DNA from: Poriferisodalis sp965214215
GTDB lineage: Bacteria > Actinomycetota > Acidimicrobiia > Acidimicrobiales > Poriferisodalaceae
Assembly: GCF_965214215.1 (NCBI RefSeq)
Contig: NZ_CBDCBD010000003.1
Location: 2,232,001-2,296,000, forward strand
Reading direction: 5' to 3'
DNA length: 64,000 bases
This document shows, piece after piece, positions 53,888-63,333 of the stretch (position 1 is its first letter; each line of letters starts with the position of its first letter). The notes below the pieces were generated by a model. The model was given only the letters and a program-made list of their open reading frames with translations, was not told the DNA's origin and searched no databases. Position numbers and translations under genes: made by a program.

Positions 53888-54886
53888 CTACGCGTCCGCG
53901 CAGGCGTCGAAGGCTGCGATCAGCTGATCCACCGCGGCGGCGGGCGTCAGCCGGTCCGCGTGTACGTGCTGTTCGATTTCTGCCAGCAGATCGCGGACGC
54001 TGGCCCCCAGGCGGGCACGCAGGCGTTCGGCGAGCATTGCGTGCATCCAGCGAACCCGTTGGCCTGCTCGGCGTTCACCGAGTTCGCCTGAGGCTGTCAT
54101 CAAACGGTGGTGTTCGAGCACGTGGTCCCACAGTGTGTCGAGGCGGACTCCGGTCAAACCTGAGCACGTGATCACGGGGGGCGTCCATGTCGGCGAGACG
54201 GGCTGGGTCATGTGCAGGGCCAAGCGGTAGTCGCGCGCCGCCGCGTCGGCACGATCGGCGTTGTCGCCGTCGGCCTTGTTCACCGCAATCAGATCGGCGA
54301 TCTCCAAGATGCCCTTCTTGATGCCCTGCAGGTCGTCGCCGGCACCCGCCAGCATCAGCACGATGAAGAAATCCACCATGTCGGCAACAGCAATCTCAGA
54401 CTGGCCGACACCCACCGTCTCCACGAGCACCACATCGAATCCGGCGGCTTCGAGCACCAGGATCGTTTCGCGGGTGACGCGCGTGACGCCGCCGAGCTGG
54501 CCTGAAGCGGGTGATGGCCGCACGAATGCGGCTGGATCGTTCGCAAGCGACGTCATGCGGGTCTTGTCACCGAGGATCGAACCTCCCCATACCGCCGAGG
54601 TGGGATCGACGGCGAGCACCGCAACGCGGTGGCCCTGTGCGGTGAGCGCTGTGCCCAGCGACTCGATGAGCGTGCTTTTGCCCACGCCGGGCACGCCGGT
54701 GATTCCCACCCGATGCGCGCCGCCGCTGTAGGGCAGCAACTCGCCCAGCAGCTGCTGTGCCGGCTCGAAGTCTTCGTGGCGCTGTGACTCCACCAGAGTG
54801 ATCGCCCGGCCGATGGCAGCGCGATCACATGCGCGCACGCCGATGGCGAGTTCTGCAGTGTCGGCGTGCGGGGCGTGGTCGGCCAC
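53888..54886 (-). CDS. meaB: methylmalonyl-CoA mutase chaperone GTPase MeaB
   Basis: G3E-family GTPase that gates adenosylcobalamin loading and protects methylmalonyl-CoA mutase. The 332-residue product from a GTG at 54886 has the P-loop GVPGVGKST, ETVGVGQSE, and NKADGDN for guanine recognition. The frame continues to 54970 but that part overlaps the divergent membrane-protein gene and is not family-like; the exact start is uncertain. It lies near the two mutase subunits with one unrelated small gene between. Confidence 0.92.
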   Translation of the reverse strand: MADHAPHADTAELAIGVRACDRAAIGRAITLVESQRHEDFEPAQQLLGELLPYSGGAHRVGITGVPGVGKSTLIESLGTALTAQGHRVAVLAVDPTSAVWGGSILGDKTRMTSLANDPAAFVRPSPASGQLGGVTRVTRETILVLEAAGFDVVLVETVGVGQSEIAVADMVDFFIVLMLAGAGDDLQGIKKGILEIADLIAVNKADGDNADRADAAARDYRLALHMTQPVSPTWTPPVITCSGLTGVRLDTLWDHVLEHHRLMTASGELGERRAGQRVRWMHAMLAERLRARLGASVRDLLAEIEQHVHADRLTPAAAVDQLIAAFDACADA

Positions 54887-54932
54887 TGGCTGCAACGTAC
54901 TGGCACCCAGGGCGCTGAGGCACAATGGGCGT

Positions 54933-55487
54933 GTGAGTTTGCTGAAACGACTGCGCACGGGGGATCGCACACATCCCGCTTACGAATTCCTCGGCGAGGG
55001 CGACCATGTGCATTCGCTGGTACCTGCGCAGGGGGGCTTGCACCCGTTCTCGCTGCTCGTCATCGGTGTGGGTGCGCTCGCTGGCATCGTGCTCACGGTC
55101 GATCTGCCGTGGGTGCAGATCAGCCTGATTTCCACGACGGTGTTCGCGACTGCCGCGGTGCTGACGATGTCGCGCTACCGGCTGTTGGCCCTCACCGATG
55201 CAGACGTCGTTGTCATGCGTACTCGCGCCCTGAGGCCAGCCAAGCCGGTAGAGCTGCTCAGCCGGACGGAGCGCGTCGAGCCCTTCGACATCCGCGGCTC
55301 GGCGTGGGGGCAGATCGTCGTGGGTGCCGAGAAGCTGTGGGTGCACCGCCGCTATCACAAGCACCTTGACGACGCCGATGCGCGTCTCGTCGCAGCGCCG
55401 CGCAGCATGCGGGCGGCTTCGAGCACGGCGTACCGCTCCACTCGAGCCAAGAAGAAGGTGCGCAACGTGGGAGGACGCCACCGCTGA
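54933..55487 (+). CDS. small membrane protein, PH-like
   Basis: A 184-residue protein (GTG at 54933, VSLLKRLRTGDRTHPAYEFL) with two adjacent hydrophobic helices at about 40-58 and 62-82 and a C-terminal polar domain (RYRLLALTDADVVVMRTRAL, AWGQIVVGAEKLWVHRRYHK) that looks like the strands of a bacterial PH-type domain; very basic tail. Encoded opposite to the mutase genes it sits among. Function unknown; PH assignment is tentative. Confidence 0.55.
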   Translation: MSLLKRLRTGDRTHPAYEFLGEGDHVHSLVPAQGGLHPFSLLVIGVGALAGIVLTVDLPWVQISLISTTVFATAAVLTMSRYRLLALTDADVVVMRTRALRPAKPVELLSRTERVEPFDIRGSAWGQIVVGAEKLWVHRRYHKHLDDADARLVAAPRSMRAASSTAYRSTRAKKKVRNVGGRHR

Positions 55488-55508
55488 GCAGGCAGCGGCC
55501 CCGACGAG

Positions 55509-57800
55509 CTAGCCGGCGCCTTCGAGCAGGTCCAGCATCTCGCCTGCGGCTTGCGCGATAACCGTGCCAGGCGGGTAGATGGCCGCCGCGCCGGCGGCGC
55601 GCAGCTCATCGAAATCTTGAGATGGGATGACGCCGCCGACGACGACGAGAATGTCGGGCCGGCCCAACTCACCCAGCGCTTCTCTCAGTTCGGGAACCAG
55701 CGTGAGATGTCCCGCTGCGAGCGATGAAGCGCCGACCACGTGGACGTCGTTCTCGACCGCTTGGCGAGCTGTCTCGGCGGGTGTGCTGAACAGCGGTCCG
55801 ATGTCGACGTCGAAGCCCAAATCGGCATACGCGGTTGCCACGACTTTCTGGCCCCGGTCGTGCCCGTCCTGGCCCATCTTGGCGATGAGAATGCGCGGCC
55901 GGCGCCCGGTTTGGTCGCCGAAGGCAGCGGCGCGTGCTCGAACAGCGTCCACGGCGGCCGCCATCGTATTGGTGCTGCCGCCTGCGTCAGAGCCGTCTGC
56001 GCCTTGAGAACTGTCGCCAGTCATCTCGCTCCCGTACACGCCGCTGATCGTGCGGATCTGCGCAGTGTGCCGCCCGAACACGTCTTCCATGGCGGCGCTG
56101 ATCTCTCCCACGGTGGCATGGCAACGTGCTGCGTCGACGGATGCGGCGAGCAGGTTCCCTTCACCGGTGCGCGCGACGTCGCGCAGCGCATCCAGCGAGC
56201 GTCGCACCGCATCGGCGTCGCGCTGCGCCCGAAGGCGATCCAGCTTCGCCAGCTGGGATCCGCGCACCTCGGCGTTGTCGACCCGCAGGATGTCAACCTG
56301 AGTGTCCAGTTGAGATCGGTAGCGGTTGACGCCCACCACGGTCCGCTGACCTGCCTCGATGCGGGCCTGCGTGCGTGCTGCGGCTTCTTCGATGCGCATC
56401 TTGGGGATGCCGGCCTCGATGGCGCGGGCCATGCCGCCGAGCTCTTCCACCTCGGCGATGTGTGCGGCTGCCCGCCCAGCCAGCTCTGCGGTGAGCCGTT
56501 CCACGTAGTAGCTGCCGCCCCACGGGTCGATCACCCGCGTCGCGCCCGCTTCGTGCTGCAGGAACAGCTGCGTGTTGCGTGCGATGCGTGCGCTGAAGTC
56601 GCTCGGCAGCGCCAACGCCTCGTCGAAGGCGTTGGTGTGCAGGCTCTGGGTGTGCCCGTCGACGGCAGCCATTGCCTCGATGCACGTGCGCACGACGTTG
56701 TTGTACGGGTCTTGGGCAGTCAGCGACCAGCCCGAGGTCTGGCAATGGGTGCGCAGCGAGGTCGACCGCGGATTGGCGGGCTCGAATGCAGCGACGAGCT
56801 TGGCCCACAGCAGCCGGGCGGCCCGCAGCTTCGCGACTTCCATGAAGAAGTCCATGCCGATGCCCCAGAAAAAGCTGAGGCGCGGCGCGAAATCGTCGAT
56901 GCCCATGCCGGCGCTGATGCCACAGCGCAGGTACTCCAGCCCGTCCGCCAGCGTGTAGCCGAGCTCGAGGTCGGCCGTCGCCCCGGCTTCACCCATGTGG
57001 TAGCCCGAGATCGAGATCGAGTTGTAGCGGGGCATCTCTTTGGAGGTGAACTCGAAGATGTCGCTGATGATCCGCATGGAGGGCTGGGGCGGGTAGATGT
57101 AGGTGTTGCGGACCATGAACTCCTTGAGGATGTCGTTCTGGATGGTCCCGGTGAGCTGGGCCGGTGCGACGCCCTGCTCCTCTGCGGCCACGACATAGAG
57201 CGCCAGCACTGGCAGCACGGCGCCGTTCATCGTCATCGACACGCTCATGGCGTCGAGCGGGATCTCGTCGAAGAGCGTGCGCATGTCCAGGATCGAGTCG
57301 ATGGCCACGCCTGCCATGCCCACGTCGGATGCCACTCGGGGGTGGTCGGAGTCGTAGCCCCGGTGGGTCGCGAGGTCGAACGCCACCGACAGGCCTCGCT
57401 GGCCGGCTGCGAGGTTGCGTCGGTAGAAGGCGTTGGAGTCTTCAGCGGTGGAGAAGCCTGCGTACTGGCGGATTGTCCACGGCTGGTTCGTGTACATCGT
57501 GGGGTACGGGCCGCGCAGATACGGCGCGAAGCCGGGATAGCCGTCGAGGTAGGTGCGCCCTACGGGGTCGTCCTGGTCGGTGTCGGGTCCGCCGTCGTAC
57601 AGGTCGGCGATGTCCGTGGCCGTATACAGCGGCGCAACGTCGATGCCCTCCGGGGTGGTGTGGGGAGCGGGGGGGCGACCGGTCTCGGCGGCGAAACGCT
57701 CCGCCCATGCCTCCCGTGGCGCACGCTTGCTTGATGAGGAGCGTTTCGCCGACTCCGCTTCGTCGAGTTCCAGGTTCGAGAAGTCAGCCACGACACTCAT
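55509..57800 (-). CDS. mutB: methylmalonyl-CoA mutase large (alpha) subunit
   Basis: Adenosylcobalamin-dependent interconversion of methylmalonyl-CoA and succinyl-CoA (propionate and odd-chain/branched amino-acid catabolism). The 763-residue product has the substrate barrel (YPGFAPYLRGPYPTMY, QPWTIRQYAGFSTAE) and a C-terminal B12-binding domain with DGHDRGQ supplying the cobalt His. The ATG overlaps the small-subunit stop (ATGA); that gene is upstream, so both are one transcript. Confidence 0.96.
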   Translation of the reverse strand: MSVVADFSNLELDEAESAKRSSSSKRAPREAWAERFAAETGRPPAPHTTPEGIDVAPLYTATDIADLYDGGPDTDQDDPVGRTYLDGYPGFAPYLRGPYPTMYTNQPWTIRQYAGFSTAEDSNAFYRRNLAAGQRGLSVAFDLATHRGYDSDHPRVASDVGMAGVAIDSILDMRTLFDEIPLDAMSVSMTMNGAVLPVLALYVVAAEEQGVAPAQLTGTIQNDILKEFMVRNTYIYPPQPSMRIISDIFEFTSKEMPRYNSISISGYHMGEAGATADLELGYTLADGLEYLRCGISAGMGIDDFAPRLSFFWGIGMDFFMEVAKLRAARLLWAKLVAAFEPANPRSTSLRTHCQTSGWSLTAQDPYNNVVRTCIEAMAAVDGHTQSLHTNAFDEALALPSDFSARIARNTQLFLQHEAGATRVIDPWGGSYYVERLTAELAGRAAAHIAEVEELGGMARAIEAGIPKMRIEEAAARTQARIEAGQRTVVGVNRYRSQLDTQVDILRVDNAEVRGSQLAKLDRLRAQRDADAVRRSLDALRDVARTGEGNLLAASVDAARCHATVGEISAAMEDVFGRHTAQIRTISGVYGSEMTGDSSQGADGSDAGGSTNTMAAAVDAVRARAAAFGDQTGRRPRILIAKMGQDGHDRGQKVVATAYADLGFDVDIGPLFSTPAETARQAVENDVHVVGASSLAAGHLTLVPELREALGELGRPDILVVVGGVIPSQDFDELRAAGAAAIYPPGTVIAQAAGEMLDLLEGAG

Positions 57801-59359
57801 GACGCTGTCGTTCCTCGTTCATAGGGTGCCGCCCAGCGGTGGATGCCCAGCCCGCCGTCGAGTCGGCCTGGAGCGCCGTCCGTCACCTGGTTGCGTGGTT
57901 CGGGGCCGCCGCGGCTTTGCCTGTCGCCCGTTCGAGCGGCTGCCATGTCGCTCGGTTCGGCCTCGGGGCTCACAAATTCGGTGACTCCCACGAGCACCTG
58001 GTCGCCCGCGTCGATGCGTTCATGGCGTCGGGCACGTTCGGCGGCGATCGATGCTTCCATCTCGCCGTTGCTCATAGCCGTGCAGATGCCGCCGGCAGCT
58101 TCGATCTGGCGGAAACGGTCCCAGGCGGCGTGCGCTGTCTGGCGGGTGAGGTCTTCGAGGTACCAACTGCCGCCGGCAGGGTCGATGACCGACCCGATAC
58201 GACTCTCGTGGCGGAGGATCAGCTGGGTGTTGGCGGCAACGCGCCAGCCCAGGTCGCTCGACGCCGGTCCGGCGCTGGCAGAGTCGAAGGGGCGAACCGT
58301 GATGGCGTCGACCCCGCCGTTGGCCGCGCCGAAGGTGGCTGTCGTGGCGCGCAGCATGTTTACCCACGGGTCGAGGGCGCTCAGCATCGCCGTCGAGGTG
58401 ACGGCGTGCAGGCGCATCGGCAACCCCGCGTCGGCGGTGTCGTCGACGCCGCATGCGTTCAGGATCCGGGTCCAGCACATCCGCAGCGCCCGGCACTTGG
58501 CGGTGACGCCGAACGGGTCGGGCCCTGCAGACAGCGTGAAGCCCAGCAGGCGTGCCCCCGCGGCGGGGTCGAGCCCCGGACCGTCGGGGCTGTCGCATAT
58601 GGCACGCAGCCACGCCACACCGGTTGCCAACATCGCGGCCAGCTCGGTGACATCGGTTGCGCCGGCGTCGGCGAAGACCGAGCCGTCGGCTTCGAGTGGC
58701 ACGGCCAACGGCGAGCGCTGAGCGATCTCGGCGGCGGCCTGGGCGGAGCTGCACATCGCGGCCATCAGTTCGGCGCTGTCGCCGGTATCGGCCCCCGACC
58801 ACCCGCTCGCGGCGGCCGCAACTGGGTCGAGTCCCAGCCACGACCTCTGGTGTTCAAGATCCACCCGGTGACGATCCAAGATGTCTGCAAGCGCAGCCAC
58901 ATGCGCAGGCGAGGCGCCCGACTGCAGGTGGATCGTCACCCCGGCTGCGGCGGCATCGTCGATGCCAGCCGCGAGCGCAGCGCAGTCGCCTTCAGCGTCC
59001 CAGCCCCGGGCCACGGTGACGGCATCGACGCCAGATGTGGTATCGACGGCGATGGCATCGCGAGTGCCCACCAGATTGATGTCGTGTGTCTGGCGTACTT
59101 CCCAGCCGCCCCAACCGCTGGTCGCAGCAGCGCCGCGCGCAAAGGGAGCGATGCCGGGCAAACCTGCCGGATCGCCCTCGGTGCTGAGCCGGTGCGGTGA
59201 GTACAGCGGTGCAGTCTCGATGCCCCCCAGCAGGGCGGTGCGCAGCGAGGACAGCGGTGCCCCACGCAGGGCACGTTCGGCGGCGGCTTCCCAGTCGTCC
59301 TCGCAGACATCGGCGAAACCTGGACTAGCCAGCAGCGGGGAGGTGTCCGAGACGGGCAC
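57797..59359 (-). CDS. mutA: methylmalonyl-CoA mutase small (beta) subunit
   Basis: Non-catalytic partner of the large subunit, related in fold but without the B12 His motif. The 520-residue product begins at a GTG (VPVSDTSPLLASPGF) and contains the barrel segments (FARGAAATSGWGGWEVRQ, IDPAGGSWYLEDLTRQ) and a truncated C-terminal part ending where the B12-binding region would begin. First gene of the pair. Confidence 0.93.
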   Translation of the reverse strand: MPVSDTSPLLASPGFADVCEDDWEAAAERALRGAPLSSLRTALLGGIETAPLYSPHRLSTEGDPAGLPGIAPFARGAAATSGWGGWEVRQTHDINLVGTRDAIAVDTTSGVDAVTVARGWDAEGDCAALAAGIDDAAAAGVTIHLQSGASPAHVAALADILDRHRVDLEHQRSWLGLDPVAAAASGWSGADTGDSAELMAAMCSSAQAAAEIAQRSPLAVPLEADGSVFADAGATDVTELAAMLATGVAWLRAICDSPDGPGLDPAAGARLLGFTLSAGPDPFGVTAKCRALRMCWTRILNACGVDDTADAGLPMRLHAVTSTAMLSALDPWVNMLRATTATFGAANGGVDAITVRPFDSASAGPASSDLGWRVAANTQLILRHESRIGSVIDPAGGSWYLEDLTRQTAHAAWDRFRQIEAAGGICTAMSNGEMEASIAAERARRHERIDAGDQVLVGVTEFVSPEAEPSDMAAARTGDRQSRGGPEPRNQVTDGAPGRLDGGLGIHRWAAPYERGTTAS

Positions 59360-59451
59360 AGACCGCAGGGTAGCGGCCGCTCAGGAAACGGAATCTAGCC
59401 CTGCCCTCCTGCTGCGTCGCCGGCTCATGCCCCAGCGCGCGCAGATTGCAG

Positions 59452-59673
59452 CTATTGGGGGTCGGGGACGTTCCGTTGCGCCAGCAGGGGCTCTGGCGCG
59501 GCGTCAGGCCGGTTGAGTCGCTTGTCGACCTCGCGCTTCATTCTCTCGAATTCTGCGCGAGTGAACGGAGGCTCGTTTCTGAATCGCTCTGCTTCCTCGG
59601 CCGAAATCGTGAATGTTCGTCTCGGACGCGAGTTGTGGTCAGGCCGGCGACGATCATCTGATGGAGCGCTCAT
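59452..59673 (-). CDS. small charged protein, unknown
   Basis: Seventy-three residues, highly charged (Arg, Glu, Asp, Pro-rich), with one predicted helix FTRAEFERMKREVDKRLNR. Start overlaps the stop of the upstream DUF3467 gene by ATGA, so the two form an operon. Not recognised. Confidence 0.5.
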   Translation of the reverse strand: MSAPSDDRRRPDHNSRPRRTFTISAEEAERFRNEPPFTRAEFERMKREVDKRLNRPDAAPEPLLAQRNVPDPQ

Positions 59674-59975
59674 GACACCTCCGTCGGCGGTCTTGAGATG
59701 AGGCCATGCTCGACTTCGTACCTGTCAACGCTACTTGACATTCGCCGCAGGGCGTGCATGACGGCGCTCGGAGGAAACCTGACCCTGGCGACGATGAGTG
59801 CCCAGCCGGGGTCGCGATCGGGCGACGCGCGGGGAGAGAGAAAATCGAAGGTGAACTCGTGCGCCGAGTGCCACATGTACACATCGTTTGCATACACGCC
59901 TCCGCTGGAAGCAAAAGCGTCAAATTCGAATTCTTGCTCGGTCGGATCTCGGAACATGCGCGGCAGCCTAGACAT
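59670..59975 (-). CDS. DUF3467 protein
   Basis: A 101-residue protein resembling the DUF3467 family: YANDVYMWHSAHEFTFDFLS followed by a strand-rich ARVRFPPSAVMHALRRM and a C-terminal helix. Function of the family is unknown. It is the first gene of a two-gene operon reading away from leuS; its promoter would be in the AT-rich region just upstream. Confidence 0.65.
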   Translation of the reverse strand: MSRLPRMFRDPTEQEFEFDAFASSGGVYANDVYMWHSAHEFTFDFLSPRASPDRDPGWALIVARVRFPPSAVMHALRRMSSSVDRYEVEHGLISRPPTEVS

Positions 59976-59976
59976 A

Positions 59977-60020
59977 TAGTAACAATATATTTAAATGTAT
60001 TTTGCTAAGTTTTGTTGCTA
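59977..60020. promoter_or_regulatory. AT-rich divergent promoter region with inverted repeat
   Basis: Strikingly AT-rich stretch between the DUF3467 gene and leuS, flanked by TAGTAACAA (59977-59985) and TTGTTGCTA (60012-60020), which are inverted repeats with one mismatch. Several -10-like hexamers on both strands. Likely holds the DUF3467 promoter and possibly that of leuS. Confidence 0.4.
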
Positions 60021-60071
60021 CACTGCAGCAGCGCCCGCGAGCACTCCTTGAGCGCCCGCCGAGGTAGGCGA

Positions 60072-63011
60072 ATGTCAGGTCGCCGTGGCATCCTTGCCGC
60101 CATGGATGCCCCCTCATCGGCGGACGGCTCGGCCGCGGCACCAATCGCCGAATCTGAGTCGCAGCCGTCCGCTGCGGGCGAGCTTCCGCCTTATCGCTAC
60201 AACGCCCAGATGGCGAACGAGATCGAGTTGCGCTGGCAGGAACGGTGGCGCGTCGAGGGCACGTACCACACGCCGCTGCGCCCAATGGCCTCGGCCCCAC
60301 GAGGGCCGCAGCTCAGCGGGTCGCCTGCTCATCAGAAAAAGCTGTTCATCATGGACATGTTTCCGTACCCGTCGGGTTCGGGACTGCACGTTGGGCACCC
60401 GTTGGGCTACATCGGCACCGACGTCTACGCACGCTTCAAGCGCATGTGCGGCTACGTGGTGTTGCACCCCATGGGCTATGACGCGTTCGGGCTGCCGGCG
60501 GAGGAACATGCCCGTCAGACCGGCGAGCACCCTCGCATCAATACCGAGCAGAACATCGCCAACATGTCACGCCAGCTCGCTCGGCTCGGGCTCGGGCACG
60601 ACGATCAGCGGTCGCTGGCCACCACCGACGTCGAGTACTACCGCTGGACGCAATGGATCTTCCTGCAGATCTTCAACTCCTGGTACGACTCTGAGGCCGA
60701 TCGGGCGCGCCCGATCGCTGAGTTGATCGAGCTGTTCGAGACCGGGCGCAAGGCCACCACCAGCGGTGCTTCCTGGGGCGACATGGACGATGTCGAGCGG
60801 CGCCTCGAGCTCGATGAGCACCGATTGGCCTACTTGGGGGAGGCACCGGTCAATTGGTGCCCCGCCTTGGGCACGGTGCTGGCCAACGAAGAGGTCACCA
60901 ACGAGGGCCGATCCGACCGCGGCAACCATCCGGTGTTCCGCCGCCCCATGAAGCAGTGGATGATGCGCATCACGGCGTACGCCGACCGGCTGCTGGCCGA
61001 TCTCAACCGAGTGGACTGGTTCGAGAGCGTCAAGATCATGCAGCGCAACTGGATCGGGCGCAGCGAGGGCGCATTCATCAGCTTCGCCACCGAAGCTGGC
61101 AGCGCGGACGCAGCTGGGCCAGGCCCAGCCATCGAAGTGTTCACCACCCGGCCCGACACGATCTATGGCACCACGGCCATGCTGTTGGCCCCCGAGCATC
61201 CCCTGGTCGACAAGCTCGTCGCCGACGAGTGGCCGTCGGGGACCGATCCGCGCTGGACCGGCGGTGCAGCCACGCCTCGTGAGGCGCTTGATGCCTACCG
61301 GGCCACCGCAGCAGCGATGACCGACCTGCAGCGCCAGACCGAACGCGACAAGACGGGCGTGTGGCTGGGCGTGAGCTGCCATGTGCCCACGACCGGCAAG
61401 CCGGTACCGGTGTTCGTCGCCGACTATGTGCTGATCGACTACGGCACCGGCGCGGTCATGTCGGTGCCGGGCGAGGACCAGCGCGACTGGGACTTCTCCG
61501 AGAAGTTTGGCCTGCCGATCATGCGCACGGTGGCGGCCCCGCCGGACTTCGACGGCGAGGCCTACGACGGCCCCGGACCGGCCATCAACAGCGACTTCCT
61601 CAACGGCATGGTCAAGGCCGACGCCATAGAGGCCATCTGCGACTGGCTGGAAGACCACGACTGCGGTCGCCGCACGGTCACCTACAAGCTGCGCGACTGG
61701 CTGTTCAGCCGGCAGCGCTACTGGGGCGAGCCCTTTCCGATCGTGTTCGACGAGACGGGCCTGCCGCTGGCGGTGCCCGAGAGCCAATTGCCCGTGGAGC
61801 TGCCCGAGCTCATCGACTGGGCGCCCCGGGCGCTCGACGAGTCGTCGGATCCCGAGCCGCCGCTGGGCCGCGCCACACAGTGGGCCACCGCCGCCTATGA
61901 CCTCGGCGACGGCGAGCGCACCTACAGCCGCGAGCTCAGCACTATGCCCCAATGGGCCGGATCGTGCTGGTACTACCTGCGCTATCTCGACCCGACCAAC
62001 GACGACGTCCTGGTGGATCCCGACGTGGAGCGCTACTGGATGGCCGACGAAGCGGGAGGTGTCGGCGGCGTCGATCTGTACGTCGGCGGCGTGGAGCACG
62101 CTGTGCTGCACCTGCTCTATGCCCGCTTCTGGCACAAGGTGCTCTACGACCTGGGCCACGTCAGCGGCCCTGAGCCGTTCGGCCGGCTGTACAACCAGGG
62201 CTACATCCAGGCGGCGGCATACCAGGACGAGCGCGGCGTGTACGTCGAAGCCTCCGAGGTGGTCGAGCGTGACGGGAAGTTCTTCTGGGACGGCAGCGAG
62301 GTCACCCGCCACTTCGGCAAGATGGGCAAATCGCTGCGCAACGCCGTGACGCCCGACGACATCTACAGCGCGTACGGGGCCGACACGCTGCGGACCTATG
62401 AGATGTTCATGGGCCCGCTCGACCAGGGCCGGCCCTGGGAGACCCACTCGGTGATCGGCTCGCACCGGCTGCTGCAGCGCGTCTGGCGCAACCTCGTCGA
62501 CGAGCAGACCGGCGAGCTCACGGTGTCGCAGACCGAACCCGACGCCGATCTCGAGCGCATGCTGCACCACACCATTGCTTCGGTCACCGATGCCATGTCG
62601 GACCTGCGCTTCAACTCTGCGATCGCACGCATCACCGAGCTGAACAACGAGCTGACCCGCCGCGGCGGGCCGACACCCCGGCCGGTCGCCGATGTGCTGG
62701 TGCGGCTGCTGGCGCCGCTGGTGCCCCACCTGGCCGAGGAACTGTGGGAAAAGCTCGGCCACGCCGAGACCGTCGTCTACGCGCCGTTCCCGCAGGCCGA
62801 TCCGGCGCTGTTGGTGGCCGAGACCATCGAGGTGCCGGTGCAGGTGAACGGCAAGGTGCGCAGCCGCATCACCGTGGATGCAGCCATCTCGAACGACGAC
62901 CTGCAGGCCGCGGCGCTCGCCGACGAGCGCATCGCGCAGCTCACCGCCAGCAACGACATCCGGCGCGTCGTTACCGTGCCGGGCAAGCTGGTGAACATCG
63001 TGCTCGCGTAG
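60072..63011 (+). CDS. leuS: leucyl-tRNA synthetase
   Basis: Charges tRNA-Leu; class I synthetase with an editing domain. The 979-residue product from the ATG at 60072, preceded by GAGGTAGG, has the first signature as HVGHPLGY, a large editing insertion with TTRPDTIYGTTAMLLAPEHP, the catalytic RDWLFSRQRYWGEP, and the second signature as KMGKS (near 755), a known LeuRS variant of KMSKS. The open frame starts earlier at a TTG (60012), but those codons have no ribosome binding site. A further ATG at 60102 is possible. Confidence 0.95.
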   Translation: MSGRRGILAAMDAPSSADGSAAAPIAESESQPSAAGELPPYRYNAQMANEIELRWQERWRVEGTYHTPLRPMASAPRGPQLSGSPAHQKKLFIMDMFPYPSGSGLHVGHPLGYIGTDVYARFKRMCGYVVLHPMGYDAFGLPAEEHARQTGEHPRINTEQNIANMSRQLARLGLGHDDQRSLATTDVEYYRWTQWIFLQIFNSWYDSEADRARPIAELIELFETGRKATTSGASWGDMDDVERRLELDEHRLAYLGEAPVNWCPALGTVLANEEVTNEGRSDRGNHPVFRRPMKQWMMRITAYADRLLADLNRVDWFESVKIMQRNWIGRSEGAFISFATEAGSADAAGPGPAIEVFTTRPDTIYGTTAMLLAPEHPLVDKLVADEWPSGTDPRWTGGAATPREALDAYRATAAAMTDLQRQTERDKTGVWLGVSCHVPTTGKPVPVFVADYVLIDYGTGAVMSVPGEDQRDWDFSEKFGLPIMRTVAAPPDFDGEAYDGPGPAINSDFLNGMVKADAIEAICDWLEDHDCGRRTVTYKLRDWLFSRQRYWGEPFPIVFDETGLPLAVPESQLPVELPELIDWAPRALDESSDPEPPLGRATQWATAAYDLGDGERTYSRELSTMPQWAGSCWYYLRYLDPTNDDVLVDPDVERYWMADEAGGVGGVDLYVGGVEHAVLHLLYARFWHKVLYDLGHVSGPEPFGRLYNQGYIQAAAYQDERGVYVEASEVVERDGKFFWDGSEVTRHFGKMGKSLRNAVTPDDIYSAYGADTLRTYEMFMGPLDQGRPWETHSVIGSHRLLQRVWRNLVDEQTGELTVSQTEPDADLERMLHHTIASVTDAMSDLRFNSAIARITELNNELTRRGGPTPRPVADVLVRLLAPLVPHLAEELWEKLGHAETVVYAPFPQADPALLVAETIEVPVQVNGKVRSRITVDAAISNDDLQAAALADERIAQLTASNDIRRVVTVPGKLVNIVLA

Positions 63012-63116
63012 GCCACCAGCACGGGAGTCATACAGGAATGGGGATCGCTCGCGCGCCCGATCGCGCTAGTCTCGGCGGTGGACCGATCGGGAATCGAACC
63101 CGACGCCGGGCGTGTC

Positions 63117-63151
63117 AAGGGCCATCGGCGGAGAACCATCTCTCGGCCCTT
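63117..63151 (+). other. hairpin in the leuS downstream region
   Basis: AAGGGCC (63117-63123) pairs with GGCCCTT (63145-63151), with an inner GAGA/TCTC stem. It lies beside a T-arm-like sequence. The region 63012-63333 has no gene I can support; it holds this hairpin, the next one, and the start signals of the downstream gene. Confidence 0.4.
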
Positions 63152-63168
63152 GGCCTTCGGGTCGCTCG

Positions 63169-63196
63169 GAGCCGCACCAGTCCGCTGGTGCGGCTC
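63169..63196 (+). terminator. strong hairpin, probable leuS terminator
   Basis: Perfect 12-bp stem GAGCCGCACCAG/CTGGTGCGGCTC with loop TCCG, 157 bp after leuS. Only two T follow, so this is a GC-rich hairpin without a U-run, a form often seen at actinobacterial transcript ends. Confidence 0.5.
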
Positions 63197-63333
63197 TTCG
63201 CGCTGGCCGGTTCAGGCTGACCTGAGGGCACGAGAGGCACCGCGCACGGCGGGCGATAAGCGGCGCAGCGCCGCGGCGCAAGCGTAGGCCGCGTGCCAAG
63301 CTCTAGCAGCAGTCATTGAGCGGGGAGCGACAC

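Noticed and set aside
63061..63200. Functional tRNA, tRNA-Sec or tmRNA on the minus strand
   Set aside because: Only the T arm is convincing; no pairing acceptor 5' strand, anticodon arm or tmRNA tag region could be found.
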